Positions 1 to 12,073 are shown, counted from the stretch's first letter. The stretch: 64,000 nt of DNA from Hyposmocoma kahamanoa (GCF_003589595.1 NW_020653726.1:11476122-11540121), one strand, 5' to 3'. Notes: generated by a model not told the origin, from the sequence alone. Numbers and translations are program-made.

Positions 1-51
1 TAAATAAAAATATAAAAATTGTGTACTAAATTACATTAAACAACTGTAAAT

Positions 52-252
52 ATAGGAAATGAAACTATTTTTCCGGATTTAAATCGCGTATATTTGTTTT
101 TTCAAACAAAACGACGTTACGGTCAACTGTGACCATGGGACCTGTAAAGGGCCCGAAACGTCGGTTTGTTTGAAAAAACAAATATACGCGATTTAAATCC
201 GGAAAAATAGTTTCATTTCCTATGTGTAACAATCGCGAAAACCTAAGAACTC
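52..252. repeat. Foldback copy of dispersed family B
   Basis: Two 56-bp arms (52-107 and 168-223) are perfect reverse complements, separated by 60 bp. The arms begin ATAGGAAATGAAACTA. The right arm continues into TGTGTAACAATCGCGAAAAC and ends near 252. The same arm sequence recurs singly at 3671, 4101, 37802 and 50053 and in eroded form at 15756 and 40497, so this is a dispersed repeat. The central part contains GGGACCTGTAAAGGGCCC, which single copies carry next to the arm. No coding potential is seen. The type (MITE or fragment of a larger element) is not known to me. Confidence 0.85.
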
Positions 253-501
253 AACTGTAAATAAATAAAAATATCTACTGCAAACAACAAAACCTGATAC
301 ACTTTCTTGCCATTTCTAATTCCATGTAAAATAATTTAAATTTATTAAGATCTTTAGATATAATTAGGAATTCTATATCTGTTAACAACCAAAATTAAGA
401 ATATTCATAAAACAGTCTGAATCAAAAGTCATGAATATTTTTTTGAATATTAAACCCTAAATCAATCAATATTTATTGCAATTAAAAGAAGTGCTTCTTT
501 T

Positions 502-684
502 GCGAACCAATCAATTCTCGCTATTGTAGTAAAGTACGAACCAATCAATTCTCGCTGCTATAAACATTTGCGAACCAATCATTTCTCGCTCTTATGTGTG
601 TAAATAAACGAACCATTCAATTCTCGCTTTTCTTCGACTAATCATAATCAGGAAGGCATAGAAGTGAACCAATCAATTCTCGCT
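502..684 (+). repeat. Five-copy spaced direct repeat (21-bp unit)
   Basis: A 21-bp unit with core GAACCAATCAATTCTCGCT occurs at 502-522, 536-556, 570-590, 608-628 and 664-684, always in the same orientation. Spacers of 13, 13, 17 and 35 bp are unrelated to each other. Copy 3 has one change in the core (CATTT for CAATT) and copy 4 one (CATTC for CAATC); the two bases before the core vary. Uniform repeats with non-homologous spacers are unlike an ordinary minisatellite. No gene lies beside it. Confidence 0.9.
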
Positions 685-689
685 CCTGA

Positions 690-1920
690 CCTGAAACAAA
701 ACAAAGTGTACTGTACATAATCTCTTAAATGGCCTCAACAACTTATGATATATACTAGGTATTTACATAGTGTTATCTCGATGTTGTAATTACAAAAGAC
801 TAGGTACTTTGACTCCTTAAAAGTAATTTCCTCTGTTCAGAACCTGTACCATCATTATTAATGTCCAGTGCCGTTATGTGTATCCATGGCTTGACATTCA
901 GTCTGCTGCCACCGTTGTATTACGCTTACCTTTGTACCCTCAAATCCAGGAATAGGCGCTACCTTGTAGCGATCATTCCCGAGTCACATTCGTTGACCTT
1001 TTTTAACCATATGTCAATTGGCTGATTTTTAGTACAGGGGTTGGTTTCTGGAATAATATTCTTATAATCCAGACTTGTTATGAGGGTGTGCACCCTGGTC
1101 TATAGGCTGTGACGACATACCACGATAAGTAAGATAATAAGTTTTTTTTTGATCCCTTTAGAATACCGCACTAGCAAATGGCCACTATAGATTTACCACC
1201 ATGGTTGTCGTCATCAGCATCGTATACTCGCACGCCATACCTTGCTTGACATTAAGATTGATTGACAAAATGTGTTATCGGTCTTTCAAATAATTTAAGA
1301 GATCTATCTACCTAATCTTTTACTATGATTATTATTGAGTACCCAATTGTCTAAGGTTATATAACACTCACTTTTTAATCAATCGCAGTTAGGCACATAA
1401 AAATAGCATTGATCTTCGTTTCAATGTAAAATTGCGATTAAATATCAATTTCGGCCTAATAATACCAAGATCTCAGCAAAGGTTAACGAACAAATGGATA
1501 TACGATCATACAAATATTTTTAAAATAACAGATTGGTATGTCTTACGCTATTTTGCGCTGGTGATTCCACTTCCGACTTGTAAGGATGCCGTATAACGAA
1601 AACTCGTGAAACTTGACAAACACAATATATTTCTTTTACCACGCGTTACAACTCAAATTCTCAACCGCCAAAAACAATATGCCTCACACCAGGCAAGCGT
1701 TCCCTTTATCTACATTTCATTCTCCTGTGTTGCCATTTTATTTCAACCGATTTCATCCGATTTTTATCGCTTAGTTTCATTAATAAAATTGCTAACGAAT
1801 TGTACAAATTTTAGTGGCAAATTCAAAGAGACCTTACAAAATATAATATACCCACCCTACGTATTATTAAGAATCGTTTACCTAAAGAGGCTAAAGACAC
1901 CAGAGCCAAGCTTACCCGAC
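690..1920. other. Unannotated AT-rich DNA
   Basis: No convincing coding sequence, tRNA or repeat structure was recognised. The open frame at 1606-2031 is unrelated in sequence to the reverse transcriptase that follows it and overlaps it in another frame, so it is not treated as a gene. Confidence 0.5.
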
Positions 1921-2455
1921 ATTATATCGAAGATAACCCGGACGTCAGCCTGTATGGGATTAGTGTGGCTCTCAAACAACTCAAGAATAACAAAGCGGCG
2001 GGCAATGATGGAATCACAACAGAAATTCTGAGAGCGGGCGGCAAGCCGATACTTAAAGTCCCCCAGAACCTTTTCAATTCTGTCATCGTCGAAGGTCAAA
2101 CGCCGAAGGCATGGGGCAGAAGCGAGGTCGTCCTGTTCTTCAAAAAGGGTGATAAAACAGTCTTGAAGAACTATCGGCCAATTTCGCTTCCCCTGTGATA
2201 TCTCCGAAACTGTTCACTGCTGCGTTAGAGGATATTTTCATGCTTCTGGACTGGAAAGGACTTGGCATCAACATCAATGGCGAGTATCTAACACACCTTC
2301 GATTTGCCGATGATATAGTTCTTATGGCAGAGACCTGGGAGACCTGAACACAATGTTCGAAGATCCCAAAGAGTGGGTTTCCCAAAGAGTGGGTCTTAAG
2401 ATGAACATGGACAAGACGAAGATCATGTCGAGCCTGTCGAGGAGCCTGCATTACG
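1921..2455 (+). pseudogene. RTE-clade LINE reverse transcriptase fragment
   Basis: The frame through 1965-2196 reads VALKQLKNNKAAGNDGITTE, then a FFKKGDKTVLKNYRPISL segment, the typical N-terminal RT fingers of RTE elements. After 2198 the frame changes and resumes with ISPKLFTAALEDIF and then FADDIVLMAE, the RT catalytic block with the two aspartates. The palm segment between them, including the first catalytic aspartate and the GVRQGD-like motif, is missing, so about a hundred residues have been deleted. A stop follows at MAETWET (about 2345), after which thumb-like sequence (MNMDKTKIM) continues to about 2455. This is a dead fragment; no endonuclease domain is visible upstream. Confidence 0.85.
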
Positions 2456-2495
2456 AATTAGTAGTAGCTTTTCCTAAATTTGATGATTTACAGTT

Positions 2496-2802
2496 TTAGT
2501 AGCAGTAGAACGACTTGTAAAAGAGTTCGTCTAGGCAAACAGTACCATCTTACCTATTTCTGCTGCTAAACAGTAATTTAAACACTACTGCGTTTCGGTT
2601 TTTAAGGGTAAGGGTGCTGGTGAAACTACAAGCATTTGGACTTTTCAACTCAAGTCTCAAGGTGGTGGGTGAAGTGGCAGTGCCCCTCAGATATTTGTGA
2701 TTTAAAGTTCTGAGCGGCACAGCTCCTGTTATGGACAGACGTGTCGCTTACCATGAGGCGCATGTCTTGCTCATCCCGTCACTTGATATCATAAAAAAAT
2801 AA
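2496..2802 (+). mobile_element. Dispersed repeat family A, near-complete copy
   Basis: This copy begins TTTAGTAGCAGTAGAAC and ends CACTTGATATCATAAAAAAA, an A-rich tail like that of retroposed DNA. Internal landmarks shared with at least eleven other copies in the window are CTATTTCTGC(C/T)GC, AAGGGTAAGGGTGCTGGTGAAA and GACAGGCGTG. There is no open frame. The tail and lack of terminal inverted repeats suggest a SINE or a non-autonomous LINE 3' end; I cannot name the family. The strand given for all copies is the one on which the A-rich tail is at the 3' end. Confidence 0.8.
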
Positions 2803-2930
2803 AAATGCTATAACTTGAACCTTTTCAAGGGGAGTGAATAGGTATTATTCAGGTATGTATGCCACATCGTTGACCTCATCGTCACTTTCCATCAGGTGAG
2901 ATGGAAGTCGAATGAGTCGATTAAGTGAAA
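2803..2930 (+). pseudogene. Jockey-like LINE ORF2 3' end
   Basis: Nucleotides TATAACTTGAACCTTTTCAA and the following CATCAGGTGAGATGGAAGTC match the ends of the Jockey-type fragments at 14600-14700 and 52210-52325. There they encode the C-terminus around RYNLNLFKARVNRHYL. Here the frame is broken. Only the last ~40 codons remain. Confidence 0.75.
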
Positions 2931-3670
2931 AAAGTGTATAATTACCGGGTGGAGGTCCAGTGTGGCCTATCCAGTAGGAGACAGGCGTAACAGTATGTAT
3001 TGTGCAAGCACCCAAACATTCTCTCTGTATATTTTTAGTGCAAAGGGTATGTTGACCCACATAAATTTATTCTATCCGTACTAGCAAACGCGCCAATTCG
3101 CACCCACTCGTGGTGTTCCATATACGAGTATGTTTAGTAGCTCAAAACGACCACCGAATGTGTTTATACCTCATTATGCTTGCGAAGCGCTATTAGTGTA
3201 ACGATCTGAGTGTTTCGTGTAATAATTATTACAATTAGCCATTACATCAAGACGGTGCAAGCAAATTTGGTGTTAGTGGGACTTTTTAAATGACTTGCTA
3301 AATGTAACTAGTTAATATAGAAGAAAGGACAAGTAAAAATATAAATTTTCTGCCTTGAACTCATTTAGATAAAGGTAGAAAATTTAATCGAAGGCCACGT
3401 TCTGAGGGATCGCACCCAGGGGGCTGGTAATATTTCCCCTTGTAAAGTTGTTGAGGAGTTTCTCCTGTGGCCCCCAGGGAACCAAGCTTCCCATCATAAA
3501 ATACACAAAGGTGTAGTTTATGAGTTAATATTAAGTGTCCAATTGCCTAACATCCAATACTTTAATGCTTCACGTAATATGTTCTCTCTAGTTTTACTTT
3601 AATAAGTGAAGGGCATATAGTTAATAACACATTAAATTCAAAGATCTAGTACAGAAGTTGTTATGCTTTA
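2931..3670. other. Unannotated DNA
   Basis: No gene, RNA or repeat recognised. The short open frames are below coding significance. Confidence 0.4.
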
Positions 3671-3806
3671 GAGTTCTTAGGTTTTCGTGATTGTTACACA
3701 TAGGAAATGAAACTATTTTGCCGGATTTACATCGCGTATACATATTTGTTTTTTCAAACCAACCAACGTTTTGGGCCCTTTACAGGTCCCATGGTCACGG
3801 TTGACT
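3671..3806 (-). repeat. Dispersed family B, single copy with flank
   Basis: The sequence runs GAGTTCTTAGGTTTTCGTGA, then the 56-bp arm of the copy at 52, then ACGTTTTGGGCCCTTTACAG and GTCCCATGGTCACGGTTGAC. It is the longest single-orientation copy and shows that the arm and the GGGCCC segment belong to one repeat unit. Strand is arbitrary (arm in the sense opposite to 168-223). Confidence 0.8.
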
Positions 3807-4100
3807 GAGGTGGTACAGTCATCAACCAGTTATGTCTAATATTAATGCAAACCATTTTATTTTTTATTATAGTTACAAAAGTTATTAATTAAATACCTTA
3901 TTTTTAATTTTACAAAGAAACATTTCAATTTACGCTACATTACGTTTTACATATTATTTCATTGAATGAATTTTTATTAGGTTACATTTATTATTAATTA
4001 ATAATAGAAATTAGAATAAATTAAAACATATCAATTGGTACTGCAGTCTTATGTCTGTTTGGCATTTTTCATTAGAGGAAATACTGGATCCCAAACTGGT

Positions 4101-4160
4101 GGTTTGTTTGAAAAAACAAATATACGCGATTTAAATCCGGAAAAATAGTTTCATTTCCTA
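4101..4160 (+). repeat. Dispersed family B fragment
   Basis: This is an exact copy of the arm GTTTGAAAAAACAAATATAC...TTTCATTTCCTAT found at 168-223. It lies about 300 bp beyond the copy at 3671 and in the opposite sense. Confidence 0.8.
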
Positions 4161-4886
4161 TTTGTTATACTTTGTTTACGCATTTAACCACAATCTCGCC
4201 TTATAGTAAATGACGATGTGTTCGAAGATGGAGCATGCTCGTCATGCATGCGTGCATGCCGAGTATGTAGTCTCATTTTTTGGGGAACAGACCAGGTAGA
4301 GACTTGCACAGTAGAGGACGCAAAACGTTTGGTATGGTTTGGTAGTTTATCGACAATATGAGAATGTGATCCGCCCACGTCTTATTCCGCGAAAATGAAA
4401 TTCCTCTCCATATCGGAGAAAATTGTAGGTTTACATATCTTGTTTCATAAATTTATTTACATTACTTTATTGTTGTAATAAGTAACTAATTTATGAAAAA
4501 TAAACGGTTCTCGTTTAATTCGATCATGATCGAGTTGCTACATTTTCGGTGAATGTGTAAATATATATAGATAAACTTTATATACTAATTCACGAAAGTA
4601 TCATGGCATGAAGATACATGGTATAAATATATATGCTGCATTATCTGAGTGTATTGCGACATAGTATGCACAGGGACACAGCAATCGTTAAAAGCTTCGT
4701 ATCCGTTACGCCACAATGTTTAAAAACTTATTACCTAAATATAGCATCTGAATTGCTTGACATTCTATATACAGAACATATTTACTTAGAGCCAGTTGTC
4801 ACTTCAAATGTGGTGGAATTCGGTTTATTGTATACTTAATGTGCTTTACAAAATGATAAATATTAGCTAATGTTATCACGTATGTT
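4161..4886. other. Unannotated AT-rich DNA
   Basis: Nothing recognisable. The stretch 4470-4640 is strongly AT-rich. Confidence 0.4.
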
Positions 4887-5169
4887 AGAGCGCTGTGCAC
4901 ACGGTACATCTTATACGCGTCGACTACGCGCATTTCAAAAACGCTAGTTTATCTGGACGTATACTCGCCGCAACCGCGATGTAGCGCATCGATTCAAACG
5001 CGCGCAAACGTCGCGTTGCAAGAAGCTTATAGGAGTTTGCACTTAGAATTTTATGTAGTTGCTTCATTTAAAAAAACTAACTGAAATTAACAAACAAAAC
5101 TAAATTTAAAACTATGTTTTGTCTAAATGCGCGATACATATGCGCGAATACGCCGTGTGCATAGGCTCT
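4887..5169. mobile_element. MITE-like element with ~20-bp TIRs
   Basis: The left end AGAGCGCTGTGCACACGGTA (4887-4906) and the inverted right end (5150-5169, reading TACGCCGTGTGCATAGGCTCT outward) pair with a few mismatches. The 283-bp interior is unusually CpG-rich for the window (several CGCG words) and has no open frame. The structure fits a non-autonomous DNA transposon; the superfamily is not determined and no clear target duplication is seen. Confidence 0.5.
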
Positions 5170-5930
5170 GGTCCTAATGAGATGTAAAATAAAAAGTGAA
5201 TTATATTACTATAGAGCTGGCATATTCGCCGTCTCAATTATACAGCTTGGCTTGCAAATACATTATAGTAGGCTCGACCATCGCCAGGGGCTGCCGATAA
5301 GGCGAGTGCCACTGCGCTGTTGACGCTCGTAGTGACGTCACGTTAGGCCGTGTGTCCTCCCGCTCGTCTCGCCCCGAGCGCGTATAGGATCGCAACGTGT
5401 TATTTTCTAATTTATTAGAGAAACGATTTACTAAGCTATTTACGAATTGCAATAACTAGTTCGATCATGGTTTCTTTGTTTACCAATATTAGGTCAGTTG
5501 ACAATTCAAACTGGGTGAGGACGCAGAAGGGGTGGCGCTGTTGTAGTTTGAATCTGTTTAGTCTAATCAGTCCTTTGGCGTAGTCCTATGATATGATGGT
5601 CGTTGGTAGAGTTGCGAAAATAACCAGTGAAGTGTAATGTAAAAGGGCGTTTTGTGAGAGTTACTTGGAACGTGAAAATCCGAGCGCGGCTGTTCCAAGT
5701 GAACTTGCTGCCGGACCTTTGAAATCTATTTGAACCGGATCCACCTTTTGTACTTTCGAACTAATTACTGTGAAAAGTGGACAAACGAATTAATTGCAAC
5801 TTTATTTCATTACCGACTAAACGAATTGATAATGAAAAGTGAATGGGCCAATTATCAAATAATTCCTGACCAAATCAGTTACGAGGGTGTTTCTCTCAAC
5901 GTTATATTCCAACATAAAACACCAAGTTTT
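5170..5930. other. Non-coding DNA with one CRE-type palindrome
   Basis: A GC-richer patch at 5280-5400 contains the palindrome TGACGTCA at 5333-5340, the consensus CRE/ATF site. A short hairpin (ACTTGGAAC / GTTCCAAGT) spans about 5662-5701. No downstream gene is recognised, so a promoter role is only a possibility. Confidence 0.3.
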
Positions 5931-5931
5931 T

Positions 5932-6168
5932 TTTATAATATCAAATTACGGGACGAACAAGCCGTGCGCCTGATGTTAATCTACACGCCTGTCCATAACA
6001 GTTGCAGTGCCACTCAGAGCTTTAAATCGCAAATACCTGAGGGGTACTGCCACTGCGCCCATCACCCTGAATCATAAGTAGACAAGTACCATGAGCCTGA
6101 TAAATAGTTAAGGTGGTAGCACTACCCTGGACGAGCTCTTTCACAAAGAGCTCTACTGCTACCAAATT
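5932..6168 (-). mobile_element. Dispersed repeat family A
   Basis: Reverse-orientation copy from TATAATATCAAATTACGGGA through CTTTAAATCGCAAATACCTG to GAGCTCTACTGCTACCAAA. It lacks the segment around the AAGGGTAAGG landmark, so it is internally deleted relative to 16476-16772. Confidence 0.75.
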
Positions 6169-6395
6169 TTAATTAGAAAGTTGTAATTAAATTTAAACTA
6201 TGATCAGGTACTGCATAGGACATAATAAGTTGCGCAAGATGAATCTTGCCTCGTTGGCGTTGCGGTATCCAGACTTCGGTCACCTTGCCAAGCGGCGTTC
6301 AATGTTGCCAATAAACTTAACATTGTTGCTGTGCATTGTGTTATACCATGGATTAAAGTTGATGATGTCTTAGGCTACGCTACATATCTTTCATA

Positions 6396-6990
6396 TATGG
6401 TGTTCCCAAGGGTAGTACATTTGTCTTTAAGTTTTTTTCAATGTATATTAATGACTTAAAAGAAAACTTACTATTGCTATAATAATTGTCCATCGTAACA
6501 CTGAAGTGCCCGTTCACATAAGAACTCTAAGATTATAATGACTCACAGTTTGGCTTGCGAGTGATCTCCTTACCCTCAAAGTAGATAAAATAAATTTGTT
6601 ATCCTTGCACCATTACTAATTTCATAATCACAGTGCACAATATCAAAAACCAACACATACATCGAATCGGCGAAAAGTTGCACCCAAAAATTAATAATAT
6701 GTTTTGAAAATACTAAGATTTGGTGCCGACATCTCAGTTTTGAAAATAGAGTCTTAATTAAAATAATAAATGCGCTAGCGCAATCTAAAACTTCATACTG
6801 TTTTACAACCTGGGGAGCATCTGGTAGGAGCATTGATATTGCGCCTTGAAGACCACGAAGAGCAATTCTTGTGGTTGTAGCGTATAAAATATAAGTTTTA
6901 ATAGACCTCTGTGTATGAAATATTTGAAGACCTCGGTCCCCAACAGTACTGTACTGTATAGTTGAACTGTAGGTACTGTAGTGTAGGCGG
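6396..6990 (+). pseudogene. Eroded CR1-like reverse transcriptase
   Basis: Conceptual translation of 6397-6465 gives YGVPKGSTFVFKFF then SMYINDL, the RT block B motif normally GVPQGS..GP..F..YINDL. Near 6550 the frame reads WLASDLLTLKVDKINLLSL, the segment after the catalytic aspartates. Around 6750-6860 it reads IKIINALAQSKTSYCFTTWG, then RRAILVV, matching the CR1-like copies at 48.3 and 59.9 kb (VYLALVQSLLTYCITSWGG). Many frameshifts and stops are present and the YADD block is lost. Confidence 0.7.
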
Positions 6991-7310
6991 TACTCTGAGA
7001 GTAGAAACAGTGGCTGAATGAACATAGGTTTGTGTTTAGAATGGTATTAAAAAAATAAGATGTAAAACATCTCGGTTGTTCTAGACGAGGCTTCGATCAG
7101 TAAAGATGAAATAAATATTTATTCATGGAAATATCCCAGTTTTGTGTTTAAAAGTACCTCTACGCAAGCCCAAGTCTACGTTCCCTGTTATAGTACTGAA
7201 TGGGGAGGTACCGGATTGGATTCTCGGTAGGACCAATTTGGAGAAAAGAACTTTACTAAATTGATACGGGGTTCAAAGTACAGGGAATTCCCTAGTTTGA
7301 GACTCTTGAC

Positions 7311-7457
7311 TTAGAAAATTTTTCAACTTGAGTACTGTGTACTCCGCTTTAACACTCACAAGTAGCATGTCGTCTAAATCCATCCAAGGACAGAAGGAGA
7401 ATTGGAGAACTGAGTGAAAATGTGAGATTCAAAATTGCTTTACTAAATCATCTGTTT
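7311..7457 (+). repeat. 147-bp inverted repeat, left copy
   Basis: This segment is repeated as its reverse complement at 9204-9350 with only three mismatches in 147 bp. Its ends do not form inverted repeats with each other. The preservation contrasts with the eroded elements around it. Confidence 0.9.
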
Positions 7458-9203
7458 CAGTATTAGTTCTCCATTGTACAACAAAATCAATAAACAACTA
7501 TAGTGTATCATACAGGGAGGTAAATTCAGTCTCTGAGTGGCTTCGTATTGTGAAGAGACTCTATAGGCTTAAACGAAATGAGCGTCATGGTAGTTTGTCA
7601 CGTAGGATGTGTCCGATTCTTTTACTTAAAAAAATATTTTGTTCAGCGATAACATGATATTATATCTTTATTAGGTACTCCCGATGATTAAGATTCAGAA
7701 TACAACGCAAGTCAACAACAATATGCATTACAACACAATCAAATTACAACTATATTTAAAAACAAGACACAGAGGAAAAGCATAAGAAGCATTGTAAGTC
7801 AATGGAAGCATACAAAATAATTACAGTCTTTTTCAGACAAGTCATTCAAATAGCAAAGTTAAAATTGGAAAAGAACGGGTTTGTTTTTCTTTTTATTAAA
7901 ACAAATTCCGCGTGCTGGCAGGAACGGCTTCACAAACGGTAAAAAAGGCCAAAGATAAATACTGGTTATTTGATTGAAAACATGTCAATTAGTTGAAATG
8001 GAATTATATAATTTCAGAGGTTAATTGAAATTGCTAAAGCAAATAAAATAAAACAAAATGTTTTACTCGTGTAAACTTCGGTGGAAACGATGTTACATCG
8101 AAAATATGCATCTTATCTCTCGTTACTACAGAATTCAATTCTGGGGGTCAAGGTACCTTAGTTCTTCATTCCACTTTGTCTTTTTGGGTACGCCCTGATA
8201 GACCGAGCTTATTCCCATCTGCACATATTGAATTGTTACTGTAAATTAACTAAGTCCTAGCCTAACTTGATGAGTTAAGTTTGTCGTTGCCTTCTCCCGG
8301 CTTATGTCATAGACATTGAGGACTAGCACGAAATAAATTTACATTATTAATGTTAATCAATATTTTTAACCTATCTACTGCTGAACACAGGTCTGTTTTA
8401 AAAAATCGGGCTTCGCCATAGTTCCCCACGTCCAATGCAGTAGCGGGACTTGTGTCGTCATGATTACGAAAAGTTTCATTAACTTCCGAGATGCATGTTT
8501 CAAAACGATGATATCCTTCACTTTTGAAGAACGATTATTACTAAATTAAACAAGATTCACAAATAATTGAGTGGTGCTGGTCACTCAGTCAGCATCAAAC
8601 CTAGGACATCCGACTGTAATAGACTGTACTAGTTCTCCCAACTATTTAGTAGACTCTCCTGAAAATCTCCCTAGTGCTATGTAAAATTACACTGGGGTTC
8701 TATGTTTAATGTGACATTGTAATATGTTACTGACTCATACAAAGGAGTTAGTGAAGGGAAATCAAAGACACAGTACCCGAAAATGTAGTGTTAGATCGAT
8801 TGACTTAACTTTATATGTTCTCTGCTTTGCGGTTTCGGTAATCTCGGTAATTTCGGTTTGCGGTAATATATCGGTCTCAGAGTTGCAAATATATTAGATT
8901 CTCACTTTGGATTCAATTAATTTTGAATACATATATATTATTCTATTGCTAAATGTGTTCAATATTGTAGTAAAAGTTCCGTATAGCAAGGCGCATGACG
9001 CTTTACTGTAAATGCTAAAAGTTAAATATATGTCTTTGGAACAATCGATGAAAATCGCTACCTTCTGATACATATCCCAGAGAATACACAATTTACCGAG
9101 TCCGCAACTGGACCCTTGATACTTACCCTGAATAGCAGAGTAGAGTGACAAATTTATTTCCAAATTCCGGCGACATTAACTAGTTAATATATATATATAT
9201 ATA
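7458..9203. other. Interior between the 147-bp inverted copies
   Basis: About 1.75 kb of AT-rich DNA with no transposase or other coding sequence recognised. It contains one short SINE-like fragment (8370-8470). Confidence 0.5.
8370..8470 (-). mobile_element. Lepidopteran SINE 3' fragment
   Basis: CTACTGCTGAACACAGGTCT followed by GGGCTTCGCCATAGTTCCCC resembles the reverse complement of the 3' region of the SINE seen at 52971-53268 (GCCCAGCAGTGG) and its relatives. It is eroded. Confidence 0.5.
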
Positions 9204-9350
9204 AAACAGATGATTTAGTAAAGCAATTTTGAATCTCACATTTTCACTCAGTTCTCCAATTCTCCTTCTGTCCTTGGATGTATTTAGACGACATGCTACT
9301 TGTGAGTGTTAAAGCGGAGTACCCAGTACTCAAGTTGAAAAATCTTCTAA
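9204..9350 (-). repeat. 147-bp inverted repeat, right copy
   Basis: Reverse complement of 7311-7457 (144 of 147 identical by eye). It is bordered on both sides by (TA)n: 9187-9202 on the left and 9350-9364 on the right. Confidence 0.9.
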
Positions 9351-9371
9351 TATATATATATATATTAGAAG
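9344..9371. repeat. Perfect 28-bp palindrome
   Basis: CTTCTAA, seven TA dinucleotides, then TTAGAAG. It spans the right boundary of the 147-bp repeat and the start of a family A copy. Confidence 0.85.
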
Positions 9372-9512
9372 TAAAGCTCCTTGTGAAAAAAATTGTCAAG
9401 GGAAGTAGTGCCACCTCACCTATTTCTGCCGCCAAGCGTTAACGTGAGCATTACTGCATTCTGTTTTGAAGGGTAAATAAAGGTGCTTGTGAAATTACTA
9501 TTCTACTATTCG
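9371..9512 (+). mobile_element. Dispersed repeat family A, 5' half
   Basis: GTAAAGCTCCTTGTGAAA, then CACCTCACCTATTTCTGCCG and GTGAGCATTACTGCATTC match other copies. It stops after GTGAAATTAC. Confidence 0.75.
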
Positions 9513-10030
9513 TTTATTCGGAATATGCTGGCGTTGCCAATAATATAGTAAAATAAGATATTGTTCTTTTGTTTCAGGTTTGTTCATCTCAGCGCACGAG
9601 CTGTGAGTGGGTGCCACCAAACTCGACTCTTTTGGACGTTCTCAAAAACAACTTCGATGACGAGCATATCTAAATTCAATTAAAAAGTTTCCAAAGATGC
9701 GCGCAAAGATTTGCAAAATTTATATTAAATTGGTAAAGTTTAATTATGTTACTTGACATACATAACGTCTGTCGACTTAATAATTAGGCACGTTGCTGAT
9801 ATAATTGTGTATCCTTACAATGTGTATAATAGACATAGACAATATAATTCCTGAGATCACGTAAGTGCCCAGTGTCCATTATAATGAGATTATCGCATTC
9901 AAATTTAGCGCTTATACCAGTATTCTATAAACTATATAAGTTATCTAGAAAAATATGTTTTTTATGCAAAATTGAGGGCATAAGTATGCTTGGGCCTGAA
10001 GCATGTAATTATATAATTATAATAATTATA
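9513..10030. other. Unannotated DNA
   Basis: No gene or repeat recognised. Confidence 0.35.
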
Positions 10031-10089
10031 TTTAGTAGCAGTAGAGAGCCCCTTGTAAAAGGGTTAGTTCAGCTAAGTATTGCCTCCCC

Positions 10090-10559
<470 letters not shown>

Positions 10560-12033
10560 TGCTGCCACCTTACCTATTTCCGCCGACAAGCAGTAATGTG
10601 AGCATTACTGTGATCCAGTTTTGAAGGGCTAATAGTGCTGGTCAAATTATAGGTACATGGGACTTTTCAACTTATGTCTCAGTGCCCCTCAGATCTTTGC
10701 GATTTGAAGCTCTGAGACGCATTTCAACTGCTATGGACAGGCATTAGGACATTGGGCGTTTAGCACTTTTCCCATTCTAGTTTGCTGGGTGTTTGAAGAT
10801 TACGATGTCGTCATGAATTTTGTAAAGACGCTTTTAGGCTTTTCATTACACTTTTTGTGATTGATTGTTAATTTGATTTAGCTTAGCTGTGAACATAATG
10901 CCGTTCTTTATTACCGTTTTGTAATACATTTTATAATCCATTTTCGTGTTTTTTAAGTTTGAAAAGTTGTTTTATTTATTGCCCTTTAACAGATGAGGTC
11001 GAGACGTCAAAAAGTCACGACATTTATCTGTGTACCAACGAACGCTTAGAATTACGTATAAAAGTGATAAATAGTATTTTACCTCATTGTAGATGAAATA
11101 TCTATCCATTTCACTTTTGAAAGGCAAAGAAAAATGACTGTTATCTTACTCCGTCTTGAAAAAAATAACAGAGTATAATAAAGCACTGGTATTTATTATT
11201 CATATACGATACATGATAGGATAACAGATTGTGTCGCTTTCCTAACTTTCACGCCATTAGGTACGATTCCACTCTACTTTACCCATTTCGAAAAGTTATC
11301 TCACCCGTTAGTTGTCTGTTCGTTGATGGCTCGTTGTTAGACGATTGGCTTTTCAGCGTGTTGATTCTGTAACGTATGTAGTAACTTTCCCTAACTACAT
11401 CTCATCGAGTCACTCAGAATTTCGATATCAACAGAAACGCCACTGCTCAGGTCAGTTCTTTTGTGAAAGAATTTATTTACAAATACTAATTTTCGTTATC
11501 GCGGTACTCACAAAATTCTTTTAACGGATTATTAACCATGAAAAGAGAAACTTATTAAAATACAATTTAAATTTTAAATTACATAAACCCCGAGAATTAC
11601 GTTAACGAACCTAAATTTCTTTTAATTTGAAACTGGTCGATGTTGCCTTTTGTGTTTTATTTTTCAAGTCGTCTTAAAACCTTTAAGGGACTTTTGCGAA
11701 CGAATCACAGACGATGAATAATTTCCAAAGGGGGCTTACTTTTAAAAAATGTACTGGGTTAAATGTAAAATATTAACTAACTCGCAGGATAGTATATACT
11801 AACATCATAATCAACAATTTTTGTTCTAAATAATGTTCTAAATAAAATAATAATTTAAATTAAGTCATATTTAAAAAAAAAATAATTCGTTACATTTTAT
11901 TGTCGTACAAAAATAAAAATATTAAAACAAATCGCTTTGGTGATAACTTTGTGCGGTAGCAAAAAAAAACCGCGCGATAGGCGTTGCTAAACAACTTACT
12001 ACCAAATACAGACCTAAAAAGTGTCAGTTAGTA

Positions 12034-12073
12034 CCTTAGACTATGGAAAGCAATTTTTTTCCATCCTCTAAGG
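12034..12073 (+). repeat. 40-bp imperfect palindrome, recurrent
   Basis: CCTTAGACTATGGAAA at the left mirrors TTTCCATCCTCTAAGG at the right. Related modules are at 36802-36840 (opposite strand) and 54731-54760. Possibly paired ends of a minimal MITE. Confidence 0.6.

Noticed and set aside
502..684. CRISPR array
   Set aside because: Spacers are too short and uneven, there is no leader or cas gene, and the DNA is animal nuclear sequence.
6576..7025. 149-codon minus-strand ORF
   Set aside because: The plus strand of the same interval carries recognisable RT motifs, so the minus frame is a shadow.
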